Assembly (NCBI GenBank): GCA_023443745.1
Contig: JAEZTB010000050.1
Location: forward strand, 1 to 18,058
DNA length: 18,058 nt
Origin: Bacillota bacterium
GTDB taxonomy: Bacteria; Bacillota; Clostridia; DSM-8532
Direction of reading: 5' to 3'
Part shown: positions 9,467 through 18,058 of the stretch, piece by piece
Layout of the letters: each line of letters opens with the position of its first letter
How positions within the stretch are numbered: position 1 is the first letter of the stretch
Made by a program: the position numbers and the translations under genes
The notes under the pieces: generated by a model
What the model saw: the letters and a program-made list of their open reading frames with translations, nothing else
Database searches by the model: none
Told to the model about the DNA's origin: nothing

Positions 9467-9538
9467 AGAGGGGTGGAGTAATAGTAAGCTCGTCGGATTC
9501 ATGCTCCGAAAGTATTGGTGCAAGTCCAGTCCCCTCAG
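9467..9538 (+). tRNA. trnM: tRNA-Met(CAU), probably the initiator
   Basis: Anticodon stem TCGGA/TCCGA with loop TTCATGC gives CAU. The acceptor AGAGGGG/CCCCTCA pairs at six positions but has an A-A mismatch at 1-72, a hallmark of bacterial-type initiators. The D-stem GAG/CTC has the initiator-like A11-U24 pair. T-stem ATTGG/CCAGT has loop TGCAAGT, and the D-loop TAATAGTAAG has no GG. The three consecutive G-C pairs usual in initiator anticodon stems are missing, so an elongator or lysidine-Ile identity is not excluded. Confidence 0.88.
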
Positions 9539-9546
9539 AAAATATT

Positions 9547-9617
9547 GGGTTGTTAGTTTAGTGTTAAAATATCCGTTTTGCACGCGGAAGATAGGGGTTA
9601 GATTCCCTTACAATCCA
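9547..9617 (+). tRNA. trnA: tRNA-Ala(UGC)
   Basis: The acceptor GGGTTGT/ACAATCC contains the G3-U70 wobble that specifies alanine. Anticodon stem TCCGT/GCGGA with loop TTTGCAC gives UGC, reading GCN. T-stem AGGGG/CCCTT has loop TTAGATT, so position 56 is A in place of C. The D-loop TAGTGTTAA has U where G19 normally stands, which keeps a 19-56 Watson-Crick pair. Confidence 0.94.
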
Positions 9618-9636
9618 AAAATTTACTTAACTTAAC

Positions 9637-9707
9637 GCTCGTATAGTTCAGTGGTAGAACGTTCGGCTGTTAACCGAAAAATAAAGGTTCGATTCCTTTT
9701 ACGGGCT
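9637..9707 (+). tRNA. trnN: tRNA-Asn(GUU)
   Basis: The acceptor GCTCGTA/TACGGGC has one T-G wobble, and the base after it is T. D-stem is GTTC/GAAC, and anticodon stem TTCGG/CCGAA with loop CTGTTAA gives GUU. T-stem AAAGG/CCTTT has a canonical TTCGATT loop. It is third in the six-tRNA cluster upstream of rnl. Confidence 0.94.
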
Positions 9708-9716
9708 GTGTTGGAC

Positions 9717-9787
9717 GGCTGAGTAGTAAAATGGTATTACATTAAATTGCAAATTTAAAATAAAGGGTTCGATTCCCTTCTCAGCCT
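9717..9787 (+). tRNA. trnC: tRNA-Cys(GCA)
   Basis: The acceptor GGCTGAG/CTCAGCC is perfect. D-arm GTAA/TTAC has loop AATGGTA, and the weak anticodon stem TTAAA/TTTAA with loop TTGCAAA gives GCA, reading UGY. Because UGA is Trp here, UGY is all that is left for Cys. T-stem AAGGG/CCCTT with TTCGATT is canonical. Confidence 0.94.
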
Positions 9788-9789
9788 AT

Positions 9790-9860
9790 ATTGGTCTTGT
9801 ATAGTGGCAGTACGCTACCCTTTCAAGGTAGAAGCAGGCGTTCGATTCGCCTGATCAATG
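9790..9860 (+). tRNA. trnE: tRNA-Glu(UUC)
   Basis: The acceptor ATTGGTC/GATCAAT has one G-T wobble, discriminator G. Anticodon stem CTACC/GGTAG with loop CTTTCAA gives UUC, reading GAR. T-arm AGGCG/CGCCT with TTCGATT and a GG-containing D-loop are canonical. It starts two bases after trnC. Confidence 0.94.
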
Positions 9861-9869
9861 CAATAAAAA

Positions 9870-9942
9870 GTTTAAATAGTGTACATGGCTGGCACGTAGG
9901 GCTGAAAACTCTAAGGCAATGGTTCGATTCCATTTTTAAACA
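9870..9942 (+). tRNA. trnF: tRNA-Phe(GAA)
   Basis: The acceptor GTTTAAA/TTTAAAC is perfect, discriminator A. D-stem GTG/CAC, anticodon stem TAGGG/CTCTA with one wobble and loop CTGAAAA giving GAA, and T-stem AATGG/CCATT with TTCGATT complete the fold. It lies directly upstream of rnl, so its 3' excision would free the rRNA 5' end. Confidence 0.95.
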
Positions 9943-9949
9943 GATTCTA

Positions 9950-12600
<2,651 letters not shown>

Positions 12601-12644
12601 CCCAATTGAAATTTAGTTAATTTCCTTTTTACTCAAAATTTTAC

Positions 12645-12715
12645 GGACACATAGTTAAATGGTATAACTTCGGTCTTTTAAATCGATGTCCTTGGTTCGA
12701 TTCCAAGTGTGTTCA
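12645..12715 (+). tRNA. trnK: tRNA-Lys(UUU)
   Basis: The acceptor GGACACA/TGTGTTC has one G-T wobble, discriminator A. D-arm GTTA/TAAC has a GG loop, and anticodon stem TCGGT/ATCGA with loop CTTTTAA gives UUU, reading AAR. T-stem CTTGG/CCAAG with TTCGATT is canonical. It follows rnl. Confidence 0.95.
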
Positions 12716-12722
12716 TCGTTTT

Positions 12723-12795
12723 GTCACTGTAGGTAAACAAGTATCACCACCGGACTCAAAATCTGGAGTTGTGGGTGCAAGTCCCGCCAGTGATA
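12723..12795 (+). tRNA. trnL: tRNA-Leu(CAA)
   Basis: The acceptor GTCACTG/CAGTGAT has a G-T closing wobble, discriminator A. D-stem is GGT/ACC, and anticodon stem CCGGA/TCTGG with loop CTCAAAA gives CAA, reading UUG only. A UAA tRNA for the abundant UUA codons must lie outside the window. The variable region is four bases (AGTT), class I in shape. The D-loop lacks GG and the T-loop is TGCAAGT, as in trnM. A strong hairpin starts at the next base. Confidence 0.9.
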
Positions 12796-12830
12796 GTTGT
12801 AGCTTTATACGTTAAGTATAAGGCTGCAGT
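12796..12830 (+). other. long hairpin between trnL(CAA) and nad2
   Basis: The ten bases AGCTTTATAC (12801-12810) pair with GTATAAGGCT (12816-12825) around loop GTTAA. Five more outward pairs, several of them G-U, extend the stem to about 15. It abuts the 3' end of trnL(CAA) and ends 20 nt before the nad2 ATG. It may act in transcript processing or control of nad2 translation; neither is shown. Confidence 0.55.
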
Positions 12831-12850
12831 ATATTATATTACTTTTTAAA

Positions 12851-14668
12851 ATGTCAATTTACTATTCTTGCAATCTTTGTCGGATAACCTTTGATTTAAT
12901 TAGTGATATTAAAAATAATTTTGCGCTAAAGGTATCTTTTTATGCGTCTATTTTTAGACTGAATATTATTGGTAGCACAAAACATAGTTTTAGTCAAAAA
13001 GCGTTAATATTTGGAGCATTATCTATCAACGAGATTCTTTCTGAACCTGTTGATAACTTAACCCTTGTTTCACATTTTCCAGAAATGTTATTGATTTCGG
13101 TAGCGCTACTTGCATGAGCATGCTCACCGTTAGGTGTTTATAGTAAAAACACGGAAAATGCACGTCGCGGAATAATAAGGGTAATGCTCGCAACAGTAAT
13201 TGTTGCAATTTTTCTTGCTATTTACGCTAACTCTACATACTCTGTGGAGAAAGGCACATTATACACATGGTATGATGCGCTAATTTCTGACTATTTTGTT
13301 TTACTATTTAAATTTGCGCTATTGGTATTTGGTCTGGCGGCATTAATTTTGATTTATTTAAGTTTTAATACAGACGCCCGCCATCAGTATTGAGTTTTTC
13401 TATTACTGTACACACTGGTTCCGGGTTTTATAGCAATACTTTCGGCTAACGATCTTCTTACTCTTTTCGTATTGGTTGAATTTATTTCATTGGTGGCGTA
13501 TGTGTTACCTGTATTGGGGAACCCAAATAAGATGGATGGTATTGTTGCCTCTACGAAATACTATATTATAGGAGCAATTGCATCTGCTGTTTTATTAACA
13601 GGGACTGTTTTGTTAGGAACTGAAAATAGCAGCTATAATTTTGATGATATCCAGGTAAATTGAATTTCAGGTAATTTTTCAAATCTTGAATTCATTGGTA
13701 TCCTTCTAATTTTGTGTGCATTTGCTATAAAAGTTGCTGTTTTTCCGGCATACACTTGAGTGTCAGCTGTTTACTCCGGTTCTTCGTATGCTGTATTACT
13801 CATCTTTGCTATTATTTCTAAATTAAGTATCCTAGGCCTGTTTGTGCGTTTTTACTGAATATTCTGACCTTGACTTTATCAGCACTACTCACTGCCGTTG
13901 TTCTGTCTATCGGTAATTACGATAGTTGGTGGTGTTATTGGGGCTTTCTATTCCTACACGCAACATCACATTAAAGAATTTATTGGTTATACTGGTATTA
14001 ACCAGATAGGCTATATTTTCATGGGTTTGTGTATATTTGATAATCAGGCTATTGTTAATGCTTCGATTTACTACTTAATTTTGTATTCAATTGCAAATAT
14101 AGTATTTATTGGGTCTTTATTTTATTTCTCATCTAATGGTTGTGCAATTACACGTTTTGACCATATTTCATTAGCTTTATCGAAAAAATCTCCGGCCGGG
14201 GTTATAAATAAATACTTTATTATTCTTATTGGTCTGTCAGTTTGGTCTATAGCTGGACTCCCTCCTTTCGGTAATTTTTTTGCTAAAATTTCTTTGTGGG
14301 GGTCTATATTAAGCCTTTTGCAGGATTTTTGCACGAAAGAAAGTAATCTTTTCATTTTTAACCCACAGTTTTTCGTTGAGCTATACAGTCCGCAATTCCC
14401 AGGTCATTTTATTTTATTGTGGCTGGTCATTTTAAGTGTAGGAACTTCTATTGTTAGTTTGTATTATTACTTAGGTATTATCGGTTTTATTATTTCGCCT
14501 GTAGATGCACTTAATCATGAGATTAAACCCGAGGTGTCTAAAATAAATTTAGATAGAAGTAAAGTATGATTCTGTATTTTACTATTTTTTATTTTTATTT
14601 TATGCTTGTGAGGTTTATTTATTGATGATATAATTTTGGTACCAAAATTCTTTAGCCGACTTGTGTAA
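12851..14668 (+). CDS. nad2: NADH dehydrogenase subunit 2 (complex I)
   Basis: This is an antiporter-like membrane subunit of complex I. It has 605 residues with TGA = Trp, longer than the usual 480-500. Family motifs include FPEMLLISVALLA (about residues 76-88), YTWVSAVYSGSSYAV (the PFHFWVSDVYEGSP region), HIKEFIGYTGINQIGYIFMG, and IAGLPPFGNFFAKISL. About 74 residues precede the usual N-terminal FPE motif. This extension is moderately hydrophilic and matches nothing I recognise. The ATG at 12851 is taken because no other in-frame ATG lies between it and the conserved region. The C-terminus is a hydrophobic helix then VPKFFSRLV and TAA. cox3 starts 13 nt on, so the two are probably co-transcribed. 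Confidence 0.93.
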
Positions 14669-14681
14669 AAATTATACTTTA

Positions 14682-15512
14682 ATGTCATTATTACGATCAA
14701 AAACACATCCATTTCACGTTGTTAACCCCACTTATACTCCACTCATAGCATCAGTTGCGTTATGAGGTTTGCTTTTCTTCGCCGTAATATTAATAAACCC
14801 AGAAGTAAACATACTAACATCGTCACAAAGTTTTAAAATTGTTGGTTTATTTACTTTTGTTTTTGCTTTAGCCCTTACTTTCTTTTTATGAGGTAGTGAA
14901 ATTTCGGCCGAAGCGGTTGAGGGGCATCATACTTATGATGTTCGTCGCGGATTACGATACGGCTTCATTTTATTTATTGCATCGGAGGTGATGTTTTTTG
15001 TTTCAGTTTTTTGAGCGTTTTTGCACTTAGCTTCTATACCTTCGATTCATATGGGTGGTATTTGACCTCCTTTAGGTATTCATACGCTAGATCCAAGAGG
15101 TATCCCTTTACTAAACACTGTTGTACTTCTTTCATCTGGTATGTTTACTGTTTGGGCTCATAGAGCACTTTTAGCTGGACATAAAAAAGATGCGATGGTG
15201 TCTATTTTAGGCGCAGTTTTGCTCGGCCTTTATTTTAGTTGATTACAGTTTTTAGAATATTCGTTAACAGATTTTTCTATTAACGACAGTGCATACGGGT
15301 CTGTTTTCTTTTTTGCAACAGGCTTTCATGGTATTCACGTAATTGTTGGGACTATTTTGCTTTGGATTTCGTATTGCCGTTTGGCGAATGATTTAGTATC
15401 TCGCGAGCGTCATTTAGGTTTTGAGCTTGCAGCTTGATACTGACACTTTGTCGATGTTGTTTGAATTTTCCTTTATGTGCTTTTGTATTGGTGAGGTTCA
15501 ACACGCGCTTAG
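14682..15512 (+). CDS. cox3: cytochrome c oxidase subunit 3 (complex IV)
   Basis: This 276-residue protein is a normal-length, seven-helix subunit of cytochrome oxidase. Diagnostic segments are the start HPFHVV, the GHHTYDVRRGLRYGFILFIASEVMFF segment (about residues 83-108) with the conserved membrane Glu, WPPLGI, and the C-terminal FFFATGFHGIHVIVGT, then ELAAWYWHFVDVVWIFLY. Most Trp codons in these segments are TGA, including both in WYWHFVDVVW, which strongly supports reassignment. It ends in TAG and begins 13 nt after nad2 with no tRNA between, so release of its mRNA cannot depend on tRNA excision on the 5' side. Confidence 0.98.
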
Positions 15513-15544
15513 TGGTCGGATAACAATCCTATGAATTCTAAAAT

Positions 15545-15616
15545 CGGATTATAAGAGCAATGGTAAACTACTCGTTTTGGGAACGAGAATCGAAGGTTCG
15601 AATCCTTCTAATCCGA
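15545..15616 (+). tRNA. trnP: tRNA-Pro(UGG)
   Basis: The acceptor CGGATTA/TAATCCG is perfect, discriminator A. Anticodon stem CTCGT/ACGAG with loop TTTGGGA gives UGG, reading CCN. T-arm GAAGG/CCTTC with TTCGAAT is canonical. The D-stem is weak (two pairs and an A-A mismatch), though the D-loop keeps GG. Confidence 0.93.
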
Positions 15617-15619
15617 ATC

Positions 15620-15724
15620 TACAGCGGTCAAGAAATCAAGAACCAAACCCATAAGAACTTGATAATTTAATTGATTTCTTTTATGCACATACTATATATA
15701 CGCAAGGGAACCGCATCCACTGTA
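15620..15724 (+). ncRNA. candidate structured RNA or leader element upstream of cob
   Basis: Three nested pairings enclose most of the trnP-cob spacer. TACA (15620) pairs with TGTA (15721), GCGGT (15624) with ACCGC (15710), and AAGAAATCAA (15630-15639) with TTGATTTCTT (15671-15680), a perfect 10-bp stem. Inside, ATCAAG can pair instead with CTTGAT (15659-15664), so two competing folds are possible. No RNase P, tmRNA or tRNA motif is visible. It may be an independent small RNA or the structured 5' leader of cob. Confidence 0.4.
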
Positions 15725-15748
15725 ATTTTGTAAACTTAAAAATTTATT

Positions 15749-16879
15749 ATGTTACAACTATTAAAAAATATTGAAAATCATATTCGACATTACCCGACGC
15801 CTATTAATTTAAATTATTTTTGGAGTATCGGGAGCGCTTTAGGTATTTTTCTTGCTTTGCAACTTGTAACCGGCCTTTTTTTGGCTATACATTACATTCC
15901 TCACGCTGAGTACGCATTTTATAGCGTTGAGACACATATTATACGTGAAGTTAATGGAGGTTGATTGGTACGCTATATACATTCGAACGGTGCTTCTATA
16001 ATTTTTATTTTACTTTACAGCCATATAGCTCGCGGGCTATACTTTCAATCGTATAAATCTCCACGTGAGTCTGTTTGAATTTCTGGTGTAACGTCTTTTA
16101 TTTTAATAGCTGGTGCTGCTTTTTTAGGTTACGTTTTGCCCTGAGGGCAGATAAGTTATTGAGGTGCAACTGTTATTACTAATATTATTACGTCAATCCC
16201 GGTAATTGGTGAAGCTCTTGTTATTTGAATTTGAGGAGGTTTTTCGGTAGCTTCAGCAACTCTAACACGGTTTTTTGCGTTGCATTTTATTTTGCCGTTT
16301 GCTATTGCTGGGCTTGCTTTAATTCACCTGTTGTTGTTACACCGTGTTGGGTCTTCTAATCCAACTGGATTACAAATCGGATCAGTTGATACAACTCGGT
16401 TTTATCCGTATTTTGCATTGAAAGATCTTTTTGCTTTTTTAGTTGTTTTTGCATTTTTTATTTGAGTTGTTGGGTATCGTCCTAATATGTTTTCGCATCC
16501 CGATAACTACGTTGCGGCAAATCCGATAGTAACTCCTGCACATATTGTACCTGAGTGGTATTTTTTGCCGTTTTACGCTATTTTACGAGCAATTCCGAAT
16601 AAATTAGGAGGGGCGTTAGCTATAGTTGGTGCTATGGTTTTACTTTATTTGGTTCCTTTCTTTGACCGTAGCCGTATTTCTGGACCGGAGTTCAAATTCG
16701 GCTGGACATTTTTAACATTGTTTTTTATTTTGGATGTGCTAATTTTGGGGTGAATTGGTGGGAAAGCCCCCACTCCATTTTTGGTACTTGTTGACCAAAT
16801 TGCAACACTTTATTATTTTGCCCATTTTATTATTATCCTACCGACGTATAGTTGGTTTGAGCGTAAAATATTAAAATAA
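15749..16879 (+). CDS. cob: apocytochrome b (complex III)
   Basis: This 376-residue protein (normal about 380) is the heme-bearing core of the bc1 complex. Both heme pairs are present at the canonical 14-residue spacing: His78/His92 (in HSNGAS and YSHIARG) and His179/His193 (in FALHFILPF and LALIHLLLLH). The Qo-site motif PEWYFLPFYAILRAIPNK is intact, as are GYVLPWGQISYWGATVITN and the PFFDRSR segment. TGA is read as Trp within the GYVLPWGQISYWGA segment. It ends at TAA, 27 nt before trnR(ACG). A structured spacer lies upstream. Confidence 0.98.
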
Positions 16880-16906
16880 AATCAAAGGGTTTTATTTCCT
16901 TATTGT

Positions 16907-16977
16907 GCCGCGGTAGTGTAACGGTAACATTACAGATTACGAATCTGTCGTTGTCAGTTCGAGTCTGACTTGCGGTA
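16907..16977 (+). tRNA. trnR: tRNA-Arg(ACG)
   Basis: The acceptor GCCGCGG/TTGCGGT uses three G-T wobbles, discriminator A. Anticodon stem ACAGA/TCTGT with loop TTACGAA gives ACG. If A34 becomes inosine it reads CGU, CGC and CGA, overlapping trnR(UCG). T-stem GTCAG/CTGAC with TTCGAGT and a GG D-loop are canonical. Confidence 0.92.
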
Positions 16978-16996
16978 AATCGGAAGTTTCATATTT

Positions 16997-17067
16997 GTTT
17001 TGATAGTTTAGTGGTAAAATGTACGCCTGTCACGCGTAAGTCTAGAGTTCGATTCTCTATCAGAACG
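16997..17067 (+). tRNA. trnD: tRNA-Asp(GUC)
   Basis: The acceptor GTTTTGA/TCAGAAC has one wobble, discriminator G. Anticodon stem TACGC/GCGTA with loop CTGTCAC gives GUC, reading GAY. T-stem TAGAG/CTCTA with TTCGATT and a GG D-loop are canonical. The repeat region begins about 20 nt downstream. Confidence 0.95.
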
Positions 17068-17089
17068 TATTTTCATTTTAAATTTTTCG

Positions 17090-17124
17090 AATATTTGGTT
17101 GTAAACGATTCTATCTATATAAGG
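17090..17124 (+). promoter_or_regulatory. 35-nt core element, copy 3 (short form)
   Basis: The core is identical to the others, preceded by AATTTTTCG and followed by GGAAAAA, as at atp1. It lies 120 nt upstream of copy 4 in the same orientation. Its downstream tail can form a small GAAAA/TTTTC hairpin. It could be an earlier start site for the rrn5-trnG-trnR-rns unit. Confidence 0.38.
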
Positions 17125-17155
17125 AAAAATTGAAAAGTTTTCTAAAAACCACTTT

Positions 17156-17404
17156 TAAACCTTGTTTAATTTAGAAAGCTATTGGTCCACAACCTAATTT
17201 CTACCTTCAAATATTTGGTTGTAAACGATTCTATCTATATAAGGGGGTCTGGGGTGAGAGAGATGTTTTTCTTACAAAAAACAGCTGTTGTTCGGAGAAC
17301 AACCTATATTGTATTATAGATATATATTATATAAATAGCCGGGGGTATACCAGAGATGTTAGCTACTACTAAAATGAAATTTTTTGAAGGTGTCTAGTTT
17401 AAAG
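17156..17404 (+). repeat. long repeat, copy C
   Basis: Bases 17156-17348 match copy B and 17239-17404 match copy A, so this is the fullest version. It includes core 17210-17244, the hairpin 17265-17282 with its loop reversed relative to A and B, and the GTTGTTC/GAACAAC hairpin. Its shared sequence with A stops at the inferred 5' end of rrn5. With copy 3 it fills the gene-free stretch between trnD and rrn5; no reading frame of note is present. Confidence 0.93.
17210..17244 (+). promoter_or_regulatory. 35-nt core element, copy 4 (upstream of rrn5)
   Basis: The core is identical to the other copies and sits in the long-form context (GGGGGTCTGGGG follows, as in copy B). It is about 160 nt upstream of rrn5 on the same strand, in front of an RNA-only unit (rrn5, two tRNAs, rns). 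That is a sensible place for a promoter of ribosomal RNA genes. Confidence 0.42.
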
Positions 17405-17528
17405 GGATCTAGAAAACTATTTTCGTGAGCATTTCATGTAACATTGAAACGAAACATCCCAAGTCTAAGAAGTTAAATGCTAGTTTATCAAAATTGGGTG
17501 TACATTTTTAACGTGTAATTTCTAACTT
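17405..17528 (+). rRNA. rrn5: 5S ribosomal RNA, divergent
   Basis: The most conserved 5S region is recognisable: CATCCCAAGTCTAAGAAGTT with AAATGC after it (17455-17480) parallels the bacterial CCAUCCCGAAC and GAAGUUAAGC. Helix II is supported by AGCATTT (17428-17434) pairing with AAATGCT (17475-17481). Helix I is supported by TAGAAA (17410-17415) with TTTCTA (17519-17524), and a helix IV-like hairpin by TACAT with GTGTA (17501-17517). The total length of about 120 nt is right. Helix III is poorly paired and several loop C residues differ, so automated searches could miss it. It lies between repeat C and trnG(GCC). Ends are approximate. Confidence 0.8.
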
Positions 17529-17570
17529 ATTTGAGTTTTTTATTATATTATATAGTTTTATATAATTTAA

Positions 17571-17641
17571 ATACCGATAGTATAGTGGTAGAATTCCTGA
17601 TTGCCATTTAGGGGGCCGGAGTTCGATTCTCCGTCGGTATA
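17571..17641 (+). tRNA. trnG: tRNA-Gly(GCC)
   Basis: The acceptor ATACCGA/TCGGTAT is perfect, discriminator A. Anticodon stem CCTGA/TTAGG with loop TTGCCAT gives GCC, reading GGY. T-stem CGGAG/CTCCG with TTCGATT and a GG D-loop are canonical. It duplicates part of the range of trnG(UCC). Confidence 0.95.
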
Positions 17642-17705
17642 GTTCTTGTTGTAAATCGTCAGTTAAAATACTGATTATCTTTACTTTTGTTAATTTTAAA
17701 AATGT

Positions 17706-17776
17706 GGTTCAGTCGTCTAATGATAAGATAAATTTTTCCTAAAAATTTGATATTGGTTTGATTCCAATCTGAATCT
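17706..17776 (+). tRNA. trnR: tRNA-Arg(CCU)
   Basis: The acceptor GGTTCAG/CTGAATC has one wobble, discriminator T. Anticodon stem AATTT/AAATT with loop TTCCTAA gives CCU, reading AGG; AGA would need another tRNA. The T-stem is ATTGG/CCAAT. The T-loop TTTGATT has U at position 56 and the D-loop TAATGATAA has A at position 19, a compensatory change from the usual G19-C56 pair. Confidence 0.9.
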
Positions 17777-17814
17777 TTATTTTTTTTAGTTTAATTAAAA
17801 ATCTATATTTTTAA

Positions 17815-18058
17815 TTTTTATCAATGGGTTATGATCCTGGCTCGAGGAGAATGCGTGAAATGGACTTGACACATTGCGAGTTAATCTTTAGGTGCGTTTC
17901 TTGAAGATAGCGTACGGGTGCGTAATATATTGTTTTTATTTTTAAGTTCAGGATAAACCTTTGTGATAAAGAAAAACTGAATAATAGAAAAATTTATTGC
18001 TTAGAAGTAAGACAATACGGTATTCAGATCGGTAGTTGGTAGGGTAACGGCCTACCAA
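17815..18058 (+). rRNA. rns: small-subunit ribosomal RNA, 5' part (runs off the window)
   Basis: This is the 16S-like rRNA of the mitoribosome. The 5' signature GATCCTGGCTC is at 17833-17843, followed by a GCGTACGGGTGCGTAA segment (helix 8-9 region) near 17909. It ends in GGTAGTTGGTAGGGTAACGG at 18031-18050, the conserved region near E. coli position 250. About the first sixth of the gene is present; the rest lies beyond the window. The start is estimated from the usual offset to the GATC signature. Confidence 0.95.

Noticed and set aside
15620..15724. RNase P RNA or tmRNA in the trnP-cob spacer
   Set aside because: It lacks the conserved RNase P P4 sequences and any tRNA-like T-arm, so only a generic structured element is claimed.

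Overview
The window is a gene-dense stretch of a protist mitochondrial genome with every gene on the + strand. It holds nad4, nad5, atp9, atp1, cox1, cox2, nad2, cox3 and cob. It also holds a complete large-subunit rRNA, a divergent 5S rRNA, the 5' end of the small-subunit rRNA and 19 tRNA genes. In-frame UGA must be read as Trp: all protein genes except atp9 are cut up by TGA under the standard code and become single full-length reading frames once TGA = Trp.

The most diagnostic feature is that cox1 and cox2 form one uninterrupted 840-codon reading frame. That fusion is known from Amoebozoa such as Acanthamoeba and Dictyostelium. UGA = Trp, mtDNA-encoded atp1 and atp9, an rrn5 gene and one coding strand also fit an Acanthamoeba-like amoebozoan. 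The acceptor-stem mismatches typical of Acanthamoeba 5' tRNA editing are absent, so the host is probably a different lineage. This placement is inference, not proof.

Layout: 1-231 is a repeat block. Then come trnL(UAG) and nad4, a second repeat block, trnS(GCU), nad5, trnT, atp9 and trnR(UCG), followed by a repeat core, atp1, trnI, trnG(UCC) and cox1/2. A tRNA cluster (Met, Ala, Asn, Cys, Glu, Phe) leads into rnl, then trnK, trnL(CAA), nad2, cox3 and trnP, a structured 130-nt spacer, cob, trnR(ACG) and trnD. The last part is two tandem repeat cores, rrn5, trnG(GCC), trnR(CCU) and rns, which runs off the window. The proteins belong to respiratory complexes I, III, IV and V; the RNAs serve the mitoribosome and translation. 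tRNAs punctuate most gene boundaries, suggesting long transcripts released by tRNA excision.

Most worth following up: (1) a 35-nt core element, present four times with a probable fifth cut by the window edge, ending in TATATAAGG and placed before nad5, atp1 and rrn5, a candidate promoter; (2) a hairpin inside the long repeat whose loop is exactly inverted in one copy; (3) six tRNAs whose D-loop and T-loop tertiary-contact bases have changed together; (4) the divergent rrn5; (5) a nested inverted-repeat element upstream of cob; (6) a large N-terminal enlargement of Nad5.
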